This document shows, in pieces, positions 18,086 to 26,112 of a stretch of 64,000 bases of DNA; within the stretch, counting starts at the first letter, position 1; every line of letters begins with the position of its first letter. Source of the stretch: an uncultured Acidobacteriota bacterium (GTDB lineage Bacteria > Acidobacteriota > Terriglobia > Bryobacterales > Bryobacteraceae); contig CADEFM010000001.1 in NCBI GenBank assembly GCA_902826605.1, positions 248,001 through 312,000 of the forward strand, given 5' to 3'. Made by a program: the position numbers and the translations under genes. The notes under the pieces are model-generated. The model saw only the letters and a list, made by a program, of their open reading frames with translations, was not told the DNA's origin and did no database searches.

Positions 18086-18133
18086 AAACCCCTGCCTTCA
18101 TCTTATCGGGATGTGCGGATGAAAAGTGGAGGG

Positions 18134-18670
18134 TTACGCGAACACTTCGATTAATGGAAGCTCGAGCGCCGGATTTTCGGTGCGGAGCACGGCGTCTTTC
18201 GATTCGCGCAGCCCGGTTTCCTTCGTCGCGATGTATGCGCGCCGTGTCGAGGGATCCAGCAGCCATACGTAGCGTACGCCCATCAGCAAGTAATCGTCGA
18301 TTCGCGTTTCCACTCGCGACATACGGTCTTCCGGAGATAGAATTTCTATGCACAGAAATGGCGGCGTGCGGAAGATCTGCTCGTTGGTCTTGCCAACTAC
18401 GACGCAGACGTCCGGAATGCGGAATCGTTTTGGTCCGACCTGCACCCGTTGTTCCACAACCACCGTAATGTCCCACTGCATTTTCCGTGAGAAGAAATAA
18501 GCCGCTACCGCGGTTTGCAAACTGCTGTGATCGAATTCGCCCAAGTTGCGCTCCTCGATGTGGCCGTCTACGTAGTCGCAATCCGGACGATAACTCGTCG
18601 ACAGATACTCTTCCACGGAGATCGACGCCTCTTGCTGGAGCGGAGCCGGCATATGTTCTGAAGTTAACAT
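18134..18670 (-). CDS. Uma2 family (PD-(D/E)XK-fold) nuclease-like protein
   Basis: A 178-residue protein of the Uma2/DUF820 group: the N-terminal ISVEEYLSTSYRPDCDYVDG, the central RIPDVCVV with a conserved Asp, then CIEILSPEDR and YLLMGVRYVWLLDPSTR, which give the acidic and basic residues of a restriction-endonuclease-like core. The family is very abundant in Acidobacteriota and Cyanobacteria, often in many copies, and its role is unproven. A DNA-processing role is inferred from the fold only. It is upstream of the LolD gene on the same strand, 48 bases away, and may or may not share its transcript. Confidence 0.88.
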   Translation of the reverse strand: MLTSEHMPAPLQQEASISVEEYLSTSYRPDCDYVDGHIEERNLGEFDHSSLQTAVAAYFFSRKMQWDITVVVEQRVQVGPKRFRIPDVCVVVGKTNEQIFRTPPFLCIEILSPEDRMSRVETRIDDYLLMGVRYVWLLDPSTRRAYIATKETGLRESKDAVLRTENPALELPLIEVFA

Positions 18671-18701
18671 GGCCGGTGGCCGCGCGGTTTAAACTAGCTG
18701 T

Positions 18702-19337
18702 ATGCGATCCCACCTTGTCTATCCTATTCTGGCCACGGCCATGCTCTTATCCGCGCAGCAACCGGCTCCCGGAGGACGCTTTCCTCAGATCAAAATGGAA
18801 GAGACTTCCGGCGATCAGCGCGCCATGGCGGAGCGCATGGCGAAAGAAACACGCTCGGGAATAACGGGGCCGTGGAACGTGGCGTTGCGCAGTCCGGGCA
18901 TGGCGTTTGGATTCATCGAGCTCTACGACTATTTTCGCTACAAGTCGGCGCTGCCTACGCGGCTGGTGGAGGTAGGTATCTGTACCACGGCGCGCGAATT
19001 TGACGTCGCCTACGAATGGCAATCGCACTACCCGCTGGCGCTGCAAGCCGGAGTGCCCGCCGCGGCGTTGGCCGATATTCGCGACGGCCGTGCGCCTAGG
19101 GGATTGAAGGCCGACGAACAGGCAGTCTACGATTTTGCGACCGAGCTTCTGCGCAAACACTTCGTGAGCGATGCCACTTTTGCACGCGCGAGGGCGGAGC
19201 TGGGAGAGAAGGGCACGGTGGATTTGGCGGCACTAGTGGGAACGTATGTCACCTTCGGCGCGATTCTTAATGTCGGACAGGTGCCTAACGTTCGATCCAA
19301 GGATAGCCCGGACTACCTGCCGGTCAGCTCAAGATAA
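18702..19337 (+). CDS. Exported carboxymuconolactone decarboxylase (AhpD-like) family protein
   Basis: A 211-residue protein with an N-terminal signal (about residues 1-20). The core follows the CMD fold: ITGPWNVALRSPGMA, then LVEVGICTTAREFDVAYEWQSHYPLAL and a late YDFATELL. The CxxC redox pair of AhpD is absent at the usual place (EWQSHY), so peroxidase activity of the AhpD type is unlikely. Many acidobacterial proteins of this type have a leader peptide and unknown substrate. The 3' end overlaps the convergent unknown gene by 25 bases. Confidence 0.82.
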   Translation: MRSHLVYPILATAMLLSAQQPAPGGRFPQIKMEETSGDQRAMAERMAKETRSGITGPWNVALRSPGMAFGFIELYDYFRYKSALPTRLVEVGICTTAREFDVAYEWQSHYPLALQAGVPAAALADIRDGRAPRGLKADEQAVYDFATELLRKHFVSDATFARARAELGEKGTVDLAALVGTYVTFGAILNVGQVPNVRSKDSPDYLPVSSR

Positions 19338-20239
19338 TCGTCAGCCCGGCTCGCCGTGGCCCCCTCCAACGTCTCAGTCGCCGTATTGAGCGCCCGCATC
19401 ACCAGCGACCGGAAATCCTGTCTGCAAACACTGCGCAACGCGGAGCATGCCGCTTTTGCGAAGGGCTTCACCGCCGTCATCGAATGTGCCGACCCCAATT
19501 GAACTACCGCGTTCACAAGCGTGCCTTCCGAGCCCAGGATCTCGAAGAGCCGCCGGGGGTGCCGCAGCACCTCCCGGGCGATGTCTTCCTGCCACACCGG
19601 CGCGTAACGCCGCGCCAGTTCCGGGCGATGGCATTCGTGGAGGCGCTTCTCGGTTTGGGCCAGCACCTCGCGGAGAGCCTGTTTGGTCATGCGCAGCGCT
19701 TCCGGCAACGTGCCGGAATCTGCCACGTCATAAGTGAATTCTGTTTTCGACCGGCCTGGAAATGGGCGGCTCGCCGCGTACACCAGGAAGGCATATGCAC
19801 TATCGCGATCTTCAAATCGCGATGCATCGCGGAGATACATTTCCGGAAGCCACACCCGCAGGGCCTCCTGAAGCGCAACGGACACTGCGCGCCATACGGC
19901 GAAATGCCGCGCGTCTCCATCTCCCGGCGCCCCAGTCCACGCCGGGTGCAGCGCCGTCAGTTCCGCCGCGCGATTCTTGACTTGTGTCATCACTGTTGGA
20001 TCTGCCGCGAAAATGATATCGCCGCCTCGTGCCAGATGCACGCCGCGCATGGTTTCCGAACGGCGCGCCCACTCGCGCCGGTCCATGAACGGAAGGCGGA
20101 TGGTGATCGGGCCGGAGTCGTCTTTCGCCAGGTCCATCACCTTCGTGCGGATCGAGCTCTCCAGCTCGGTTGGGTCCACGGGAACTCCCGTGTCGCACCC
20201 GGTTTCTCGAAGCCAGAACAATTTGAAGCGTTTTTCCAT
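19313..20239 (-). CDS. Unknown protein, 308 residues
   Basis: I do not recognise this protein. It is soluble, arginine-rich and helical, with no signal peptide or membrane segment. Notable stretches are VDPTELESSIRTKVMDLA, IRLPFMDRREWARR, and an alanine/leucine-rich C-terminal region of about 110 residues with regularly spaced helices. The frame covers 927 bases with an even codon composition and no competing longer frame, so it is probably real. It runs convergent with the CMD gene (25-base overlap) and divergent from fur, with about 125 bases between that may hold both promoters. I can offer no function. Confidence 0.6.
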   Translation of the reverse strand: MEKRFKLFWLRETGCDTGVPVDPTELESSIRTKVMDLAKDDSGPITIRLPFMDRREWARRSETMRGVHLARGGDIIFAADPTVMTQVKNRAAELTALHPAWTGAPGDGDARHFAVWRAVSVALQEALRVWLPEMYLRDASRFEDRDSAYAFLVYAASRPFPGRSKTEFTYDVADSGTLPEALRMTKQALREVLAQTEKRLHECHRPELARRYAPVWQEDIAREVLRHPRRLFEILGSEGTLVNAVVQLGSAHSMTAVKPFAKAACSALRSVCRQDFRSLVMRALNTATETLEGATASRADDYLELTGR

Positions 20240-20365
20240 ACATTTCCCGCTTCGATCATAGTGCCGGTTCGCAAGAGTTCCTGCGTGCTGGGCTGCTAAC
20301 TGGTGGTGCAGCCATCGGATACCGCTTTTGAAACGTCTGTGACTCTGCTACCCTCATAGTCAGTT

Positions 20366-20842
20366 ATGCCTGCCACCGGGATACAAAACTCGCTGAAGGA
20401 AAGAGGCGTGCGGCTGACCCGCCAGCGCCGCATCTTGTTGGACTTGCTGGATCGCTCCGGCCGTCATCTGGATGCCGAAAGCCTGTTTCAACTCGCTAAG
20501 GAAAAAGATCCGAAGCTGAACCGAGTCACCGTTTACCGTACGCTGACTCTGCTAAAAAAGGGCGGTTTAGTCGACGAACTCGATCTGCTCCATTTCAAGG
20601 GCGATCAGCACTACTACGAATCGAAGCTCAAGCAGGAACACGCCCATGTGATCTGCCTGCGCTGCGGTAAGGTAGAAGAATTTTTCGGGGAGCTGCTACA
20701 GCGGCTGCGCCGTCAGGTGGAATCGAGCCTCGGCTTTCGGCTGGTCACTGCCCGCACGGAACTAGGCGGATACTGCCCCGATTGCCAGAGCCTTGGCGCG
20801 CAGGAAGCGGCGGATCAGGACGCCGCCGTAACCAAAGCTTAA
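20366..20842 (+). CDS. fur: Fur/PerR family metal-dependent transcription regulator
   Basis: A 158-residue repressor. The N-terminal winged helix contains the family helix LNRVTVYRTLTLLKKGGLV (residues 51-69). The metal and dimerisation part has HAHVICLRCGKVEEF with Cys97 and Cys100 and a second pair, Cys137 and Cys140 (CPDC), which form the structural zinc site, plus the HYY motif near residue 82. Whether it senses iron, peroxide or zinc cannot be told, so fur is used in the broad sense. Its stop codon is directly followed by the ATG of the FHA-GAF-PP2C gene, so the two are translated together. Fur proteins often repress their own operon, but I see no clear box upstream. Confidence 0.88.
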   Translation: MPATGIQNSLKERGVRLTRQRRILLDLLDRSGRHLDAESLFQLAKEKDPKLNRVTVYRTLTLLKKGGLVDELDLLHFKGDQHYYESKLKQEHAHVICLRCGKVEEFFGELLQRLRRQVESSLGFRLVTARTELGGYCPDCQSLGAQEAADQDAAVTKA

Positions 20843-22561
20843 ATGCTGGAACCGGCTGACACAGCCACAGGCCAGCACTCCGCAGCGGCCAACCTTGGCG
20901 GCGAGTGGCCCGCCGCCGAATTGATCGTCCTCGCGCCCTCCGGACAGCGCAGCCGCGCTTCCGTGAATTCGTTTCCGTTTCTGATCGGCCGCCAGGCCGA
21001 TAACAACTTGGTTCTGCGCGACAACCGTGCGTCACGCCAGCACACGCGCATTCTGTGGGAAGACGGTCAATACGTCATCGAGGATCTCAACAGCCGTCAC
21101 GGCACATGGGTAAATGGCGAACGCATCGCCAGGCATGTGTTACGCAATTCAGACCGCATCGAATTTGGCGTCCGTGACTGCTATCAGATTACGTTCACCC
21201 TGCAGCGTGACGGCCTGCACCACATTCTGGAACAGTACGGAACCCCGGCCAGCGGAAGCGTCGAGGCGGCCGGCGATCTTTCTAAGCTCCGCGCGCTGGT
21301 GGAAGTGGCGCGAGCATTGCAAAATTCGCTTTCCACCCAGGAAGTGCTCACCGCAGTGGTGGATGCGGCCCTCTCAGTCACCGGCTGTGAGCGCGGCTTT
21401 CTGCTGTTGGGCAAGGACGCCGATCTGGAAGTCTCCGTGGCACGCGACAACCTCCGCAAGCCTCTCGATGCAAGCGAATTGCGTGTGCCCACATCGCTCA
21501 TACGCCGGGCCCTGGCGTCGCGCAAAGATCTATTGTCGATGTCGTTCGATCCCTATGAGGAAGCTGGCATCCGGCCGGAAATGAGCGTGGCGCAATTGGA
21601 ACTGCGCAGCGTCGTGTGCCTGCCCCTCATTCAAGTTCGGAGTGGCTCGCCAGAAGAGACCGGCATTACCACCGCCGTCCAGAATTCCATCGGTCTCATC
21701 TACATGGACTCGCGTCTTGCGCCTGCGGATTTGTCGGCAGGTCACCGCGAGTTGTTGCAGACGTTGGCGATCGAAGCCTCCACGATTCTGGAAAACGCGC
21801 GTCTCATCGAACAGGAGCGCGGCAAAATCCGTATGGAAGACGAACTCAGAATCGCGCGTGAAATCCAGCGCGGTTTGCAGCCTCCCGCGCTGCCCTCCAC
21901 AGGTTGGCTGCGGTCGGCGGGTTCCAGTATGTCCTCCACGCAGGTGGGCGGGGATTACTACGACGTTCGCGCCGTTTCTCCCGACGCCTTCGCCGCCATT
22001 GTCGCCGACGTCTCCGGCAAGGGCGTCAGTTCCGCGCTGCTGGCCAGTCTTCTGCAAGGCACGTTCCTGATGGCCTCCGAGGAAATTTCCCACATGGGTC
22101 CCCGCATCACCCGCCTGAATGATTTTCTGCTGGAGCGCACGCGAGGAGAAAAGTACGCGACTATTTTCTATTGCATTCTAAATTCGGCCGGCACTTTGCA
22201 CTATGCCAACGCCGGCCATTGCGCGCCCTTTCTGGTCAGTCCCGACGGGCGGCTGCGCACTATCCAGACCACTGCGATGCCTGTGGGAATGATGGACGGA
22301 GTCACGTTCGACGTGCAGCAGCTTCAACTTTCCAACGGTGATAAGCTCGTGATCTATAGCGACGGCGTTACCGAAGCCGAGGGCGCCGATGGCACTTTCT
22401 TCGACACTACCCGCCTGCGCGACTGCCTTCGTAAAGCGGCGCCTCTCGATGCCGCGGGCGTGCATGCCGCACTGTTAGCGTCCCTGGATGAATTCACCGA
22501 AGGTGGCGCTCTGCGCGACGACATCACCGTGCTGGTTCTCGAATACAACAGACCCGGATAG
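20843..22561 (+). CDS. FHA-GAF-PP2C (SpoIIE-type) protein phosphatase
   Basis: A 572-residue cytoplasmic signalling protein with three parts. Residues 28-118 are a forkhead-associated domain with the conserved FLIGR, SRQH and N-G-x-x-I blocks that bind phosphothreonine. Residues 150-320 are a GAF sensor domain. Residues 340-572 are a PP2C/SpoIIE phosphatase with metal motifs GGDYYDV (near 367) and VADVSGKG (near 390), and GALRDDITVLVLEY at the end. It probably reads a phosphorylated partner and removes phosphate from a serine, such as an anti-sigma-factor antagonist. No such partner is in the window. It starts one base after the stop of fur, an unusual pairing. Confidence 0.92.
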   Translation: MLEPADTATGQHSAAANLGGEWPAAELIVLAPSGQRSRASVNSFPFLIGRQADNNLVLRDNRASRQHTRILWEDGQYVIEDLNSRHGTWVNGERIARHVLRNSDRIEFGVRDCYQITFTLQRDGLHHILEQYGTPASGSVEAAGDLSKLRALVEVARALQNSLSTQEVLTAVVDAALSVTGCERGFLLLGKDADLEVSVARDNLRKPLDASELRVPTSLIRRALASRKDLLSMSFDPYEEAGIRPEMSVAQLELRSVVCLPLIQVRSGSPEETGITTAVQNSIGLIYMDSRLAPADLSAGHRELLQTLAIEASTILENARLIEQERGKIRMEDELRIAREIQRGLQPPALPSTGWLRSAGSSMSSTQVGGDYYDVRAVSPDAFAAIVADVSGKGVSSALLASLLQGTFLMASEEISHMGPRITRLNDFLLERTRGEKYATIFYCILNSAGTLHYANAGHCAPFLVSPDGRLRTIQTTAMPVGMMDGVTFDVQQLQLSNGDKLVIYSDGVTEAEGADGTFFDTTRLRDCLRKAAPLDAAGVHAALLASLDEFTEGGALRDDITVLVLEYNRPG

Positions 22562-22582
22562 GGACCCGCCTTAGAACACATC

Positions 22583-23422
22583 CTAGTGTGTCATTGAATA
22601 CACGATGTAGTTAATGCCGAAGCGATAAGCCAGCGCTGTCATCGCCTCCGGATAGATGGGCCAGTCGGCGTGTTCCCATGCATCGCCCACATCCATGTTG
22701 AAGTTGGCCGCGACGATCACACGGTTGTCTCCGTCATACATCGCGCGCCAGGTGGGCGTGGTGCCCGCCGGTTGCATGATTTGCGCTTGGCCGCCGCGGT
22801 TCCACAGGTGCCGCAGACCAGGAATGAACGTCCGCTTGGTGATATCCACGTCATAGAGCACGTGCATAATGGGCTCGTCCGGGCCCACATCTAGAATCGG
22901 GCGATCGGGCAAAACGCGGGTCATGGTTTCCTGAAAAATGCGCCATTGTTCGCCTTCCCAGAAATCGTCGGTCATCAGGAAGCCGCCGCGCAATAAATAT
23001 TCGCGAAGCCGCTCAACCTCAGCGTCGCTCAAGTTCCACCAGCCGGTTTGCGTGGCGTAGATCCACGGATAATCGAAGAGGCGCTCGTCGGTGAGCGCAA
23101 GATGGCGGGGTTCGCCCATGTCGATTCGCGTCAGCCGTTGAATTCCGAGGGAAACGTGGTCGTCCGCTTCCGGCCAATCCACCATCCACCATCCGCGGCC
23201 TATGCCGGAACGGGATCCGAAACCGAACCCGCGTTGCGCGCGATAAATATCCCGGTACTCCACGCGGATAAAGTGAAATTCGCCTTCCTTCCCGCCCAGT
23301 TCGCCGCCGCTGGATATCCCTGTGATATTGGTATATCCGCGTCCCCGGAATTGAGCAGCCACCAGAGTGACGGTTGCCAGCAAGAGCGCCCAAATGACAG
23401 CGTGGCGCGGCCCGAACTTCAT
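22583..23422 (-). CDS. Secreted DUF4159 family protein
   Basis: A 279-residue exported protein with a signal peptide of about 23 residues. The body matches DUF4159: an N-terminal FHFIRVEYRD, the central LREYLLRGGFLMTDDFW and the C-terminal YRFGINYIVY. The fold is thought to be glutamine-amidotransferase-like without the catalytic residues. Family members are often encoded with MoxR/CoxL-type or peptidase genes; here the M28 peptidase gene lies immediately upstream, and the start ATG overlaps its stop by four bases (ATGA), so the two are translationally coupled. It converges on the FHA-GAF-PP2C gene with 21 bases between. Confidence 0.88.
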   Translation of the reverse strand: MKFGPRHAVIWALLLATVTLVAAQFRGRGYTNITGISSGGELGGKEGEFHFIRVEYRDIYRAQRGFGFGSRSGIGRGWWMVDWPEADDHVSLGIQRLTRIDMGEPRHLALTDERLFDYPWIYATQTGWWNLSDAEVERLREYLLRGGFLMTDDFWEGEQWRIFQETMTRVLPDRPILDVGPDEPIMHVLYDVDITKRTFIPGLRHLWNRGGQAQIMQPAGTTPTWRAMYDGDNRVIVAANFNMDVGDAWEHADWPIYPEAMTALAYRFGINYIVYSMTH

Positions 23423-24282
23423 TCCAGCCGCCTCACTACTTCGAGCGTGACCCGGCCTACGATTTCCAAGCTCTGCGCGCTCACCTTGTCCATGGTGTCA
23501 GCGGCGGTGTGCCAGGGCGGGTAGTCGAAATCGATCAGATCGATAGCGGGAGCGCCCAGTTTTACAAACGGTATGTGATCGTCCTCAATCGTGATGGGGT
23601 CGTTTGTTGGGAAATAGGCCCGGTAGCCGAGATCCGCGGCGGTGTTCCAGAACAGGCGGCGCAGGGAAGGGTTGCCGTTCATCTCCTGCTTGATGTTCAG
23701 ATTCTTGTCGCCAATCATGTCCAAATTGATCAAAGCCTTTAGTCGGCCGAGCGTTCCATCGCTGCGCCAACGTGCGGCGATATGTTTGCTGCCGTACACG
23801 CTGTCCGTGTCGCTCCACTCCCCGACGGCTTCCTCACCGTCGAAAAAAACCACATACACGTCGTCTACTCGGGGCTTTCCCGCCAGGGCTCGGGCCAGTT
23901 CCAACAATATTCCAGTGGAAGATCCGCCGTCGCTGGCGCCTACGAACTTGAAGTTTGGGAAAATCTTCGTGTCATAGTGTCCGGTGAGCGCGATTGCCTT
24001 GCCGCTCTTGCCGGGAAATTTAGCGATGATGTTCTTCATCGCCACGACACCCTTTGGTGTGGTGGCGTTGAATGAGTCTTCAACGATTTCGCAGCCCCAC
24101 TGTTTCAATTGGCCGATGATGTAGTTCTGCAGCGCCCGGTTCGCCTCACTGCCGGACGGCCGCGGACCAAAGGCCACCGCTCGCCGCGTGAATTCCAACG
24201 CAGAGGCGCCTGAGAAATCGGCAGCCCAGGCACAGCATGTGACGCCGAAAAGGCTGAAAAGAAGGAGGCCGGTGCGAAGCAT
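23419..24282 (-). CDS. Secreted M28 family zinc peptidase (glutaminyl-cyclase-like)
   Basis: A 287-residue exported protein with a signal peptide ending near residue 21. The zinc and catalytic residues follow the M28 order: GHYDTK (His102, Asp104), VGASDGGSSTG (Asp118), FFDGEEA (Glu150/151) and a late IPFVKLGAPAIDLIDF with the His-containing YPPWHTAADT. The shape and length match glutaminyl-peptide cyclotransferase-like members of M28. A longer frame reaches 24363, but the ATG at 24282 begins the signal peptide. The gene is followed by DUF4159 with a four-base overlap and divergent from the GT2 gene. Whether it is a peptidase or a cyclase cannot be told. Confidence 0.88.
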   Translation of the reverse strand: MLRTGLLLFSLFGVTCCAWAADFSGASALEFTRRAVAFGPRPSGSEANRALQNYIIGQLKQWGCEIVEDSFNATTPKGVVAMKNIIAKFPGKSGKAIALTGHYDTKIFPNFKFVGASDGGSSTGILLELARALAGKPRVDDVYVVFFDGEEAVGEWSDTDSVYGSKHIAARWRSDGTLGRLKALINLDMIGDKNLNIKQEMNGNPSLRRLFWNTAADLGYRAYFPTNDPITIEDDHIPFVKLGAPAIDLIDFDYPPWHTAADTMDKVSAQSLEIVGRVTLEVVRRLE

Positions 24283-24300
24283 ATCCACTCTTACGATACG

Positions 24301-25395
24301 ATGTTTTCGCCCACTCGGGGCTGTAGTCTCCCCCCTGGACTGCCGATGATACCTATTAGGCAACCCATGGCAATGCCGGGAGATCGCGCGCTCATATTGA
24401 TCCCCAGTTTCAATGACTGGGCGGCGCTGCGTTTGCTGCTACCGCGTCTTGACCTTGTGATGGCGAAGGTCCCTCATTGGCAGGTCTCCGTTTTAGTGGT
24501 GGATGACGCTTCCACGGAACCACTTCCGCAGGATTGGCCCGGGGGTGGATTTCACGCGTTGGGGGAGGTAGCCATGTTGCACCTTCGTTGTAACCTGAGC
24601 CATCAACGGGCGATAGCCCTGGGGCTCTATCACGCCTATGAGTTCACGGACGCCCAGGCGGTGATCGTCATGGACGCGGACGGTGAAGATCGGGCCGAGG
24701 ATGTGCGCGCGCTTCTCGACGAATTCGAGCGCGGTGGACGGCGCGAGGCGGTCTTCGCAGCGCGCACCAAACGCATGGAAGGTCTCGGCTTCCAATTTTC
24801 TTACCAGGCTTACAAGTTGGTCCACTGGCTGCTCACAGGCATCGAGGTGCGCGTGGGCAATTTCAGCGTCTTGCCCAGGGAGGCGCTCACGCGGCTTATG
24901 GGTGTCTCAGACCTATGGAATCACTATGCAGCGGCAGTGTATCGCGCGCGTTTGCCGCGGCGGCTAGTGCCGGTTGCACGCGGTACACGCTTGGCCGGTG
25001 AATCAAAAATGAATTTCGTAAGCCTGTTGATACACGGGCTAGCGGCTATGTCCGTGTTTAGCGACCGCATCGCTGCGCGGCTGTTGGCTGCATCCGCGGG
25101 GTTGGCCGGTGCAGGGCTGGCCATGATTGCCTGGATGGGAATGACGTGGATCGCCGCAGGTGTGCTCGTGCTGGCGGCGCAGTCTCTGACATTCGCAGCG
25201 CTATTTGCACTGACGATCGTGGGACGCCGCAGCGCCATGAATTTCTTGCCGCTGCGTGATTCGCCACACTTCATCCTAAGCAAGACCATCTGCGACGGTG
25301 CGGGTAATGCCCGGAGCGCGGCTGAATCGTCGCTGCAGGGTCTGGGGAATGTGCTGGCCCGCGAGGAATCCAGCGCTGAAGCGGTGCAAGCATGA
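24301..25395 (+). CDS. Family 2 glycosyltransferase with C-terminal membrane segments
   Basis: A protein of up to 364 residues. The N-terminal half is a GT-A domain: LILIPSFNDW, VLVVDDAS (residues 64-71), HQRAIALGL and the DXD region VMDADGEDR (124-131). The C-terminal third has two to three membrane helices (residues 265-320), as in dolichol-phosphate mannose synthase and ArnC relatives, which load a sugar on a polyprenyl phosphate. The start is uncertain: ATG at 24301, 24346 or 24367, none with a strong ribosome site. It overlaps the next gene by four bases (ATGA). It probably makes the lipid-linked donor for the GT-C enzymes that follow. Confidence 0.88.
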   Translation: MFSPTRGCSLPPGLPMIPIRQPMAMPGDRALILIPSFNDWAALRLLLPRLDLVMAKVPHWQVSVLVVDDASTEPLPQDWPGGGFHALGEVAMLHLRCNLSHQRAIALGLYHAYEFTDAQAVIVMDADGEDRAEDVRALLDEFERGGRREAVFAARTKRMEGLGFQFSYQAYKLVHWLLTGIEVRVGNFSVLPREALTRLMGVSDLWNHYAAAVYRARLPRRLVPVARGTRLAGESKMNFVSLLIHGLAAMSVFSDRIAARLLAASAGLAGAGLAMIAWMGMTWIAAGVLVLAAQSLTFAALFALTIVGRRSAMNFLPLRDSPHFILSKTICDGAGNARSAAESSLQGLGNVLAREESSAEAVQA

Positions 25396-26111
25396 CGCCA
25401 CATCACGTCGCTGCGGTCCCTGGCTTCCAGTACGTCGGGTCCGAGCTTGCCATCTTTGAGAAAGCAACAAACTGGAAGCGCTACTGGTGCGATAAAATCG
25501 CGCCCTTCGTGGGCGGCGATGCATTGGAGGTCGGCGCGGGCATTGGCGCGAACACGCGATTGCTGGCCAAGAACCTGCCATTTCGCACGTGGACATGTCT
25601 TGAACCCGATGCCTCGCTCGCGTCACAAATTCACGTGACTGGCCCCGGGATCCATGCATTTCATGGCACGCTCGCGGATCTCCCGATTTCGGCACGGTTC
25701 GATTCCATTCTCTACATCGACGTGCTGGAACACATTGATGACGATCGCGCCGAGATGGTTCGCGCTTCCGCGCGGCTCAAACGCGGCGGCCACCTGATCG
25801 TCCTTTCGCCGGCGCACCAATCCTTGTACACGCCGTTCGACGCCGCCATTGGCCACTTCCGGCGATACTCGCGCCAGACACTCGCCGCGACCATACCGCA
25901 AGTGCTTCGCCTGCGGTCTCTCATATATCTGGACGCGGTAGGGATGCTAGCCTCGTTCGCCAATCGGATGTTGCTCGGCCAGTCCATGCCAACCGAGCGT
26001 CAGATCCTGCTATGGGACAAGATGATGGTCCCCGCTTCGCGCCTTCTGGACCCGCTGTGCGCGGGACGCGTGGGTAAAAGCGTTCTGGGCGTCTGGCAGC
26101 AGGAGAGCTAG
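25392..26111 (+). CDS. Class I SAM-dependent methyltransferase
   Basis: A 239-residue cytoplasmic enzyme. The SAM loop LEVGAGIGANTR is at residues 45-56, the acidic residue after the second strand is in CLEPDAS, and motif III appears as FDSILYIDVLEHIDDD. The remainder is the normal seven-strand fold with a C-terminal helical cap. It starts within the stop of the GT2 gene (ATGA) and the next gene begins one base after its stop region, so it belongs to the glycosylation operon. It probably methylates a sugar or lipid intermediate; the substrate cannot be read. Confidence 0.88.
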   Translation: MTPHHVAAVPGFQYVGSELAIFEKATNWKRYWCDKIAPFVGGDALEVGAGIGANTRLLAKNLPFRTWTCLEPDASLASQIHVTGPGIHAFHGTLADLPISARFDSILYIDVLEHIDDDRAEMVRASARLKRGGHLIVLSPAHQSLYTPFDAAIGHFRRYSRQTLAATIPQVLRLRSLIYLDAVGMLASFANRMLLGQSMPTERQILLWDKMMVPASRLLDPLCAGRVGKSVLGVWQQES

Positions 26112-26112
26112 C

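Noticed and set aside
19313..19337. Overlap of two convergent genes as evidence that one is false
   Set aside because: A 25-base tail overlap is common between convergent bacterial genes; both frames are long and have protein-like composition.
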